Part shown: positions 56,929 to 64,000 of the stretch, one piece after another
Position numbering within the stretch: position 1 is the stretch's first letter
How the letters are laid out: each line of letters opens with the position of its first letter
Assembly: GCA_964017185.1 (NCBI GenBank)
Contig: OZ024870.1
Coordinates: 63,714,812 to 63,778,811, forward strand
DNA: 64,000 nt
Direction: 5' to 3'
Origin: Rugalucina vietnamica
Taxonomy: Eukaryota; Mollusca; Bivalvia; Lucinida; Lucinidae
Program-made: the position numbers and the translations under genes
The notes under the pieces: generated by a model
Seen by the model: the letters and a program-made list of their open reading frames with translations, nothing else
The model's database searches: none
Told to the model about the DNA's origin: nothing

Positions 56929-58172
56929 TTATTTTTTTATGATTAAGTAAAATTGTTTTTATTTCTAATATTATTTTTTTGTTAATCTTTGACTTTGCAG
57001 CAAATTCAATAATGTGGATGATAATGCATTTTTGGGGGGGCAAAAAGTGTAAAATTGCAATTTTTGGAAAAAATGATTATCAATGAAAATTTTAAATGAG
57101 TCTTCATTACACATGTGATCTGCATCATGACAGTAGCAGAAAAGCAACAAAACATTTTGAATTTAAGGGAATTTGAAGTTTTTACAAAATTTTGAAAATT
57201 AGCGTTTTCGGAAAATTAACCGATGGTTTTGAAATTTCCTTTTAAACAGCAAAGAATGCAAACAAAATGCATTCTTAGGCTATGGCAGGTAAGCACATGC
57301 CCCACATGACTGTTTTGACGAGTTTCATGAACAGAGGTCATACCCATTTGCTGTACTTCCGGTCTGTATGCAAGAATTCTTAATTTTGATTTTACAAATA
57401 CCATTTTCTTATTTTTAAAATTTTTATGTGCCGTTTAGTAAGTGAGGATAGAACAACTTTTCCAAAACAATAAATTGAAAGGAACAAAGCAAATTGTCGC
57501 AGGAAAGCAGCGTAAAGTTAGTGCTTTATTTGGTGCGGTTTTCTTTTGTTTTAAAACTGTTCCAAACGAAGCATTAACTTTGCGCTGCTTTGCTGGGACG
57601 GTTTGTTTTGTCCCCAACAAATAAGTGTATGGGGCGATTTTTCAATCTCATAACATTACAATGGCACATAAAACTCCCAAAAATTACTAAATGGTAGTTG
57701 TAAAATCAAAATTAAAATACAAAAGGGAAGTACAGCAATCAGGCATGACTTCTGTTCATAAAACTTGTCAAAACAGTCGAGTTGGGCATGTGCTTACATG
57801 TCATAGCCTAAGAATGTATTTTTGTTTGCATTCCTTGCTGTTTAAAGGAAATTATCAAAACCACTGGTTAATTTTCCGAAAATGCCAATTTTCAAAATTT
57901 TGTAACTTAACTCCAAATTCCCATAAAGTCAAAATGTTTTGTTGCTTTTCTGCTACTGTCATGATGCAGATCACATGTACAATGAAAACTTATTGAAAAG
58001 TTTCATTGGTAATCAATTTTTGCAAAAATGGCAATTTTACACTTTTTGCCCCCAAAATTTTGCATTATCATCCACATTATTGAATTTGCTGCAAAGTCAT
58101 AGATTTGATATTGGAATTAACCAAACCAATATTAGAAATAAAAGTACTTTTACTTAATCATAAAAAAATTTC
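56929..58172. mobile_element. ~1.24-kb palindromic foldback element
   Basis: Two ~600-bp arms meet near 57530 with almost no spacer. Matching pairs include TTTTTTTATGATTAAGTAAA/complement at the outer ends, GTGATCTGCATCATGACAGT, and the central GCAGCGTAAAGTTAGTGCTT/complement. Mismatches are scattered and small indels present. No coding capacity. Confidence 0.85.
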
Positions 58173-58204
58173 AAAACATGTATCACAATTTGGGCCTAGC
58201 AGCT

Positions 58205-58340
58205 GATTTCGCTACACAGCTAGTACATGATCCCTCTTATTCTTAAATCCGATATTAAAAGCTTCTAGTCGTCTGAGTGTGTACAGCGCATTTTCTGCCG
58301 GACCTGGTTGGAAAAGCCCAAACATCGGTATTCTCACGTC
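58205..58340 (-). mobile_element. Diverged MITE A-related fragment
   Basis: ATTTCGCTACACAGCTAGTA, ATTCTTAAATCCGATATTAA, GCCGGACCTGGTTGGAAAAG: family A body without its hairpin. Confidence 0.5.
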
Positions 58341-58391
58341 GCCGCTCATGATGAACAGGACACTGGCTTAATTCAAGGATCAATTGAAAAT

Positions 58392-58625
58392 GAGCCGCCC
58401 CATGGGAAAACCAACAATCTGCATTGGCGAAAACAAAGGCGCAGTTCAGCTTCGCGGTAACCGCGAAGCTGATCAGCGCCTTTGTTTTCGCTACTCGGAT
58501 AGTACAATTCCTCCTCTACATAACTTAAAAATTTCAAGCTTCTAGCTCTTTTCTGTGACTGTACAGGTCGGTTTGTGTCGGACCTGGTCGGAAACCACAT
58601 TGTTGGTTTTCCCACGAGGCGGCTC
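58392..58625 (-). mobile_element. MITE family A, copy 7
   Basis: 234 bp, flanked by AAAT (58388-58391, 58626-58629). It sits ~70 bp upstream of the fucosyltransferase exon and its sequence stays open in that frame. Confidence 0.9.
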
Positions 58626-58707
58626 AAATATCTTCATCTTACACCTGAAAGACAATATTAATTGGTTTTACTTTTGTCTCTCTCTTTCCAAACAGTCACA
58701 CGGAGTG

Positions 58708-59937
58708 ATGACCATGCAACAACGTCTCAAAACATGTTATATGTTCGTGTTACTATGCCTACCATTCTTCGCCATCTTCACAATACCACGTCATCGTCGA
58801 AAAGTAATGTACAAATATGTCTACGAATCAATCATCCCTTCATCTGACAATGATTCTAGCACAGTAGAAACTAGCAGCCAATCTGCAGCGTCCCGTAGCA
58901 ATATGAAAACATTACTCTGGTACGATACAAGCAAGAAAAGCATGATAGATCCTACTATAAAAAAGGGATTTTCTCTATGCGAATACAATAATTGTCAATA
59001 CAAAAGCTATTTTACCAGTACGGACACAAAACCGAGAAAGCCGTTTGACGCTGATGCAGTTTTAATTCAGTCTGCAGGGGGTATTTGGGAGTTGAGTCCA
59101 CCACCACGACGGGACGAGGATCAAGTGTTTGTGTTGGCTGTCCGTGACGCATTTTCACGTACACGATCATCACGAGACCCGGGGGTGGGTATGAAATGGG
59201 TGGATATCTTCAATTGGACAATGACTTATAGGTTAGATTCTGACATCGTGTATAAGTATGCTAACATCTTGGAAAGAGAAAATAAAACTGAACTTGTTGG
59301 TAAGAACTACGACAAAATATTTAACGAGAAAGTGGATAAGGCAGTTTGGTTTGTTAGCCACTGTAAAACACATTCAATGCGGGAACATTATGTACGTAAA
59401 ATGCAACTGGTGATGGGTATTGATATATTTGGTGGCTGCGGTGTACCAGCACCGTGCCCTAAAAGAAGCCGCAATATTGAAAAATGCTTTGAAGACACTG
59501 CCATGAAGTATAAATATTATATCGCTTTCGAGAATACTCTAGTGGAAGATTATGTAACCGAAAAGGTGTTCCGTTGGTATAACAGAGATATTATCATTGT
59601 GGTACGAGGCGGTTCAAATTATTCAAGGATATTGCCTCCGGGAACTTTCGTGGACGCCGGTGATTTTGCCTCCCCGGTTGAACTTGGGAAATATCTAAAA
59701 CAGTTAGCACATGATAAGGAAAGATATACAGATATTTTGAAAAAGAAAGACAATTATTACAGTACAGACAAATATGTGCCTGTCCAAGAGGCAAATTGTA
59801 AATTGTGCGAGTATTTGAATAATTTAGACCATCATAGAAAGAGTTATGGCAATATATTTAAATGGTGGCTTAATAAGTGGAGAAATTTCGACATGAAGCC
59901 TACACCGTTGGGAGGCTGGCCAATGACATCAAGTTGA
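58708..59937 (+). CDS. Alpha-1,3-fucosyltransferase (GT10), copy 2
   Basis: 409 residues, type II membrane topology like copy 1 (anchor CYMFVLLCLPFFAIFTI at 10-26). Same catalytic signatures: FNWTMTYRLDSD, YIAFENTLVEDYVTEKVF, GGSNYSRILPPGTFVDAGDF and C-terminal CKLC. Differs from copy 1 mainly in the stem and around CPKRSRNIEKC, with one extra Gly before IWELS and two extra C-terminal Ser. Start set at ATG 58708 because the frame upstream (to 58555) runs through an intron end (acceptor TTTCCAAACAG ending at 58695) and a MITE A, so that extension is not protein. Homology with copy 1 includes the last ~25 bp of the intron and the 3' flank. Catalytic residues appear intact, so it is probably active. 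Confidence 0.93.
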   Translation: MTMQQRLKTCYMFVLLCLPFFAIFTIPRHRRKVMYKYVYESIIPSSDNDSSTVETSSQSAASRSNMKTLLWYDTSKKSMIDPTIKKGFSLCEYNNCQYKSYFTSTDTKPRKPFDADAVLIQSAGGIWELSPPPRRDEDQVFVLAVRDAFSRTRSSRDPGVGMKWVDIFNWTMTYRLDSDIVYKYANILERENKTELVGKNYDKIFNEKVDKAVWFVSHCKTHSMREHYVRKMQLVMGIDIFGGCGVPAPCPKRSRNIEKCFEDTAMKYKYYIAFENTLVEDYVTEKVFRWYNRDIIIVVRGGSNYSRILPPGTFVDAGDFASPVELGKYLKQLAHDKERYTDILKKKDNYYSTDKYVPVQEANCKLCEYLNNLDHHRKSYGNIFKWWLNKWRNFDMKPTPLGGWPMTSS

Positions 59938-60149
59938 AAGATTAAAACTAATATAACTAGCATACTGAGAAAGGGATAGTCATCAATCTTATTTAAATTT
60001 AAATGTAGCTTCTTCTTTTCTCATTTCTTTCCCGCCTGGTGTCTAGGCCAAATTTGCTTTAAAGTGTTGTTTGCGTGTAGAACAAGTCAATGTCAAAGAA
60101 TCTGGTAAAGGGCCATTGAAACTTGCTTTGCGTGCACTGGGCTAAGCAA

Positions 60150-60320
60150 AAGACAAGAAGCTCTGGTCCCAATCAACTAAAAGTAATAGCTTTAAGTTTG
60201 GGCCATATCAAAGAGTCTGACGCCCGACCCACCGGCGTGCACATAAAGAAGGCAGCATAGTTATCAACCATGATTGGGTTAAAACTAAGCATGCTGATTG
60301 TCGCATAACATTTAAGTTAT
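60150..60320 (-). repeat. R1 5'-extension fragment
   Basis: Complement of R1 5' part: AAGCTCTGGTCCCAATCAAC, GACGCCCGACCCACCGGCGT, ATCAACCATGATTGGGTTAA. Follows the 3' homology of the fucosyltransferase duplication. Confidence 0.7.
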
Positions 60321-60881
60321 ATCCTATTCGATTGTAACGTAGATTTTTCTAAACTGAAAATAAAAATCGTTCCTTCCTATAAGTTTCTCAAAGTTAACCA
60401 AGTCACCATATAATTCTGGCTCAGAAAGGCCATCACGTAAAAGCGTCTTTAACCCAACATTAGACTTAGTGTCTACGATGAAATTTAAAAAATGTTTTTC
60501 GAAGTTTATGATACCGAAAGCCCTGCTGGAGAAGTTTGGCCGTTACACATTTATTTCGCGCGTTGAAGTCCGTGTCATGATTACATACTCTAGCAAACCT
60601 AATAAGTTGCAAAATGTATACACCATAGGAAGCACGGCGAGGAAGGTCACCATCCGAAAACGAAAAACTATGTCATTTTAGAAGAAACAAATGTTATTTC
60701 CCATGCACCACTCATTCATTCAAGATTATCTGCCGTGGTTGGAAGGTCGGGCGGCAGATCACATGATGCGTAGCTTCTATAAGTAGCACAGCTTTTTGCT
60801 ACAATGTATCGTCGTCCTTGAAGTGGAATCTTTCTACTGCTGCTGCTGCTGCTACTACTACTGCTGCTGCTGTTGCTGCTG

Positions 60882-60944
<63 letters not shown>

Positions 60945-60995
60945 AACAATGTATCATGTAAGTATTATCTCTGACATACTGCGTCAGGTGTCTAC
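60321..60995. other. No gene; (CTG/CTA)n trinucleotide repeat at 60839-60945
   Basis: A mixed GCTGCTGCT / CTACTACTA tract of ~105 bp. Poly-Ser reading on the minus strand is an artefact of the repeat. Confidence 0.6.
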
Positions 60996-61055
60996 TCTTT
61001 GGCTCAGTGGCTGAATTTATACCCCGGCGATCCGGGCTCGAATCCCGTAAGAAAC
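60996..61055 (+). other. tRNA-like sequence, probable SINE head
   Basis: A-box-like TGGCTCAGTGGCTGAAT and B-box GGGCTCGAATCCC are properly spaced, but the acceptor stem does not pair. A degenerate tRNA or SINE head. Confidence 0.45.
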
Positions 61056-61339
61056 GTCAAACTATGCATCATTTCTTAGATACAAAGTTGCATATTCTAA
61101 ATAATAGGGGCTCGTCAGAAATGGACCAACTGAGTCATACAGTCATAAAAAGGACATATCAGATATTTGTAAAATATAAGATCAAAGTTTAACATTAGTC
61201 AATATATATATAATAAGATACAGATCGGATTATTTACAAAGCATAGCAGAACCTCTGATCTCATGTTCATTCTTAAGTGCTTGATAGATAAATAAATATA
61301 TGCATCAAGGGAGGTAAACTGTACACCTGTTTTATAGAC

Positions 61340-62815
61340 TTTCAAAAGGCATTTGGCTCTGTTATCCATTAAGGTATTGAATAAAACTTTTAAAATAGGC
61401 GTTGCTTCTAAATTTTATACATGTAATATTATCAAAAACATGTATTCTAAGAGAAGATCTTATATTAAAGTTAAGACAGGTCTGACAAATTCTATTGATT
61501 TAAATTTAGGGGTGAGGCAAGGTGACAACCTCAGTCCAAATTTGTTTAAATTTTTATAAATGACTTGCCCAAATACGGTAAGGGAACAATTGATCCAGTA
61601 AATATAGGAGAATAAACTCTCATTTGTCTTATGTATGCCGATGATGTGGTAATTATGTCAACTTCTAAGACAGGGCTTCAACTTCTAAGACAGGGCTTCT
61701 AAGACAGGGCTATCAAGAAAAACGGAAAAAAAAGTTGGAAAAATCTTGTTCCGATTGGAGTCTCCGGCCAAGTAAGCATTAATAAATCAAAAGTTATTGT
61801 GTTTAATCAAAGTAGCACAACTTCTAAAGAAGATTTTTTCTTCGACGGAAAACAATAAACTTGAAAATGTACATAACTACAAATATCTAGGATTTCAGTT
61901 TTCTGCATCTGGATCCTTTTCCTTGGCAAGGAAAAGTGTGTATAACAAGGATCTGAAGGCTTACTTTAAATTGGTTAAATATATTTTGTCTTTTCAGTCA
62001 TCAGTAAACTATGATACAAGTATTCATGTATTTGATCACACGGTGAGGCCTATTCTACTGTATGGCTCTGAAATTTGGGGATCATTACATCCTAGTAGCC
62101 CCAGACACAGGGTTGAAAATATGCCTTCGTACACATTGTCATATAATGCCCTAAAGTGTTCAAAGAATGTAGATAAAAAAATGATTGGTACAGTACAAGA
62201 CAAGAATATAGCTCTGGAAAGTTGGACACATACTGTTAACTGAAGAGTCACTTTGGTTGTGAAAAGTATATTAATGAGATAAGAAATTTAAATTAAATTG
62301 CAACTACCGTATGATATTGCAAGGTTTAGGATATCTGCTCACAGACTTAAAATTGTGACTTGGAGGTAAATTAAGCTGTATAGGCTGTGTACCAAATGTT
62401 CTACAGGTACAATAAAAGATTAGCAGCACTTTTTGATGGAATGATAAAAGTTTAATGAATCCAGAAACAACTTTTTTCATATCATTAATGACTCCAACAG
62501 GAATTTTATGGAACTGGATAATTTTCAGAAGTTTTTTTCTGGATTCTGACTTACGAAAACTCTGATATACTTCACAATATTGGACAGCATCTGCATGAAC
62601 ATTTGGATTAATCACAGAATATGGACAAATTGTTAATATTTCAAATATGCAGGTATACAATGTCATAGGGTGTTATATATTATATGATTGTTTTAGTGCG
62701 TGTTTTATTGCATGTTGTCTCATTTCTGATTTGGATTTCTTCTCTTATTCTCTGTACAACATCTCTGTATGCCCTTGCTGGGCCCAAAACTGGTCGAATA
62801 AAGTCTTGTAGCTTG
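61340..62815 (+). pseudogene. Decayed non-LTR retrotransposon, RT and 3' end
   Basis: Fragments in changing frames: LNLGVRQGDNLSPNLFKFL, YADD catalytic motif at about 61635 (MYADDVVIMS), YKYLGFQFSASGSF, then RPILLYGSEIWGS typical of the RT thumb. It ends in CCTTGCTGGGCCC and AATAAAGTC. The zinc-knuckle C-terminus is only traceable with stops. Multiple stops, frameshifts and a short internal duplication (CAACTTCTAAGACAGGGCTT at about 61660-61705). Confidence 0.85.
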
Positions 62816-62946
62816 TATATAAACGATTAAGTTCCCACAACTCCAAACATTGAAAGGTTAAAGTAGGCAATGATCAGGGAGTCATTGAATATATATGTAG
62901 GTAATCACGAATTTCTGACGCTACGTAAAATTGTTCTAACAATCAT

Positions 62947-63911
62947 CTAGAACGCTGCGGTAACGGACACTACAATACATACTATCGTTATTATCACCAT
63001 TACAGTAAGAAAGAACCAGAAAAATACAAAATCTAGAGCATTGCAGACGTCTGTCCACGTGATGTCAGCAGCCAACCGTTCCTTTATCTCGTCTGCGTCA
63101 AAAGCTGCGTAGCCATCTTGTCGTCTGCAACATCTAGCACGTGACATCCGCCGTACACCACGTGATATCCACTGTAGCCAATTAGGTATAGGTTGTTCCG
63201 GATCCCGGCTGAATAAACGCAGCTCAACTATCGTTACAATGACGATTGTGGTGCTGACAAATGTCATCAAAAAGAGATAAGCGGCAAATGTTGAAATTTT
63301 CTCAGCCGTCTGTGGTATTTCGGCACTAATTATGGTCAGAAAAACAGAAAACGCCAGAAAGATGGTAACGGAGAGCCCGGTCCTCTCACCAGATGACGCC
63401 GGCAACACGAAAACAAAAGCATTGATAACAGCCAACATGATGACGGGTAACAGAATGTTGATCAGATAGAATAATGGTTTCCGCTTCAACTCGATTGTAA
63501 AGGTCACCCCAGATGACGTTGATGACTCATAATTCGTGGCAGTCAGTGAGGAAAGCTGCCATTCTGCAGATTCTTGGTAAAATGTGGAATTTATTCCCAT
63601 AGTTCCTTTTGTTACTTTCACAAGGTCCTTTGTATTACTCCAGACGACAAACTTAAGGTCACATGAGGTTTTGTCAAAGGGAAAGAAAGTGACGTCAGGT
63701 GTGCACGCGCTTTCGAAAACGTGGAATGGTTTCCAGGTTACAACTCCTGACTGCTTCACTTCCACTTGGAGGAAAGAATTTCGTAAACCAGTCAACGATT
63801 CGACGCTATTTTGGAGAGCAATATCCGGTAACCAGACATTCTTCTGACCAATGAGAATACTGTCAATTGCAGCGTTGTTCCATTTGTTCTGCAAACCTTC
63901 ATCGGTCCAGC
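62947..63911 (-). CDS. Cys-loop ligand-gated ion channel subunit, 3'-terminal exon (partial)
   Basis: The exon begins at acceptor TATACAG (exon base 63911) with WTDEGLQNKW and ends at TAG 62947-62949, about 321 codons. The signal peptide and first ~60-80 residues lie beyond the window. It shows VWLPDIALQNS, the Cys-loop CTPDVTFFPFDKTSC (13 residues between cysteines), M1 (PLFYLINILLPVIMLAVINA), M2 (GERTGLSVTIFLAFSVFLTI) with Glu at -1' predicting cation selectivity and Leu at 9', M3, a short ~65-residue cytoplasmic loop with basic RRMSRARCCRRQD, and M4. Loop C (NYESSTSSGVTF) lacks the vicinal Cys pair of nicotinic alpha subunits. Best described as nAChR-like; the ligand is uncertain, in line with expanded lophotrochozoan families. 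Confidence 0.92.
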
Positions 63912-64000
63912 CTGTATAGATAATGTACGTTTAACAATCGCACTTCTGAAAATCACGTGGTATTGTATACATACATATCGATAAATGATTGATGACACAC

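Noticed and set aside
57435..57624. Overlapping ORFs of equal length on opposite strands
   Set aside because: Centre of a large palindrome; both strands read almost the same sequence.
58555..58707. N-terminal extension of fucosyltransferase copy 2
   Set aside because: The extension translates MITE A sequence and an intron end with a good splice acceptor; copy 1 has nothing similar, and the membrane anchor is expected right after the internal ATG.
60716..60949. Poly-serine protein on the minus strand
   Set aside because: It is the translation of a trinucleotide microsatellite with no flanking coding sequence.

Overview
This is a eukaryotic, AT-rich, repeat-dense window, most probably from a mollusc and likely a bivalve. 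Introns are present, genes are sparse, and non-LTR retrotransposon relics, foldback MITEs, SINE-like repeats and microsatellites fill most of the 64 kb. The bivalve assignment rests on repeat style (a pearl-like element with internal core repeats, a Helentron-like 3' end, tRNA-SINE fragments) and on gene content (duplicated GT10 fucosyltransferases, a Cys-loop channel). It is an inference.

Layout. 1-11.8 kb: repeats and one decayed endonuclease/RT LINE. 11.8-12.3 kb: a possible secreted precursor exon (minus). 12.5-31.8 kb: almost only repeats, including a mariner-like relic, a 1.8-kb minisatellite of 39-bp units, a LINE relic split by an 811-bp transposon, and a CpG-rich block. 31.8-33.5 kb: a large exon of a single-C2-domain protein (minus). 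34-46 kb: MITEs, SINE-like repeats, and two intact members of an unrecognised intronless 105-aa protein family. 46.2-47.4 kb: alpha-1,3-fucosyltransferase copy 1. 48.8-52.5 kb: a pearl-like element and a segmental duplicate carrying a broken third member of the 105-aa family. 52.5-58.6 kb: foldback elements, including one with ~390-bp terminal inverted repeats and a ~1.24-kb palindrome. 58.7-59.9 kb: fucosyltransferase copy 2. 61.3-62.8 kb: another LINE relic. 62.9-63.9 kb: the last exon of a Cys-loop ligand-gated channel, running off the window.

The observation I rate highest is the 105-aa family (38452-38769 minus, 42236-42553 plus, broken copy 50141-50436). All three copies keep an AT-rich TATA-like box exactly 30 nt before an initiator-like A, which is 35 nt before the ATG. 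The two intact copies end with a 6-bp/4-nt hairpin 40-46 nt past the stop codon, followed 11 nt later by a purine-rich CGAAAGAAACC. This layout resembles replication-dependent histone genes, although the loop is not the canonical U-rich one. The broken copy has lost the hairpin.

The two fucosyltransferases are paralogs whose homology extends into the upstream intron and the 3' flank. The other genes share no evident pathway. The window reads as a gene-poor region shaped by local duplication and MITE bursts, with several datable insertions: an occupied/empty site for a TTAA MITE, 4-bp target duplications for two families, and nested copies.
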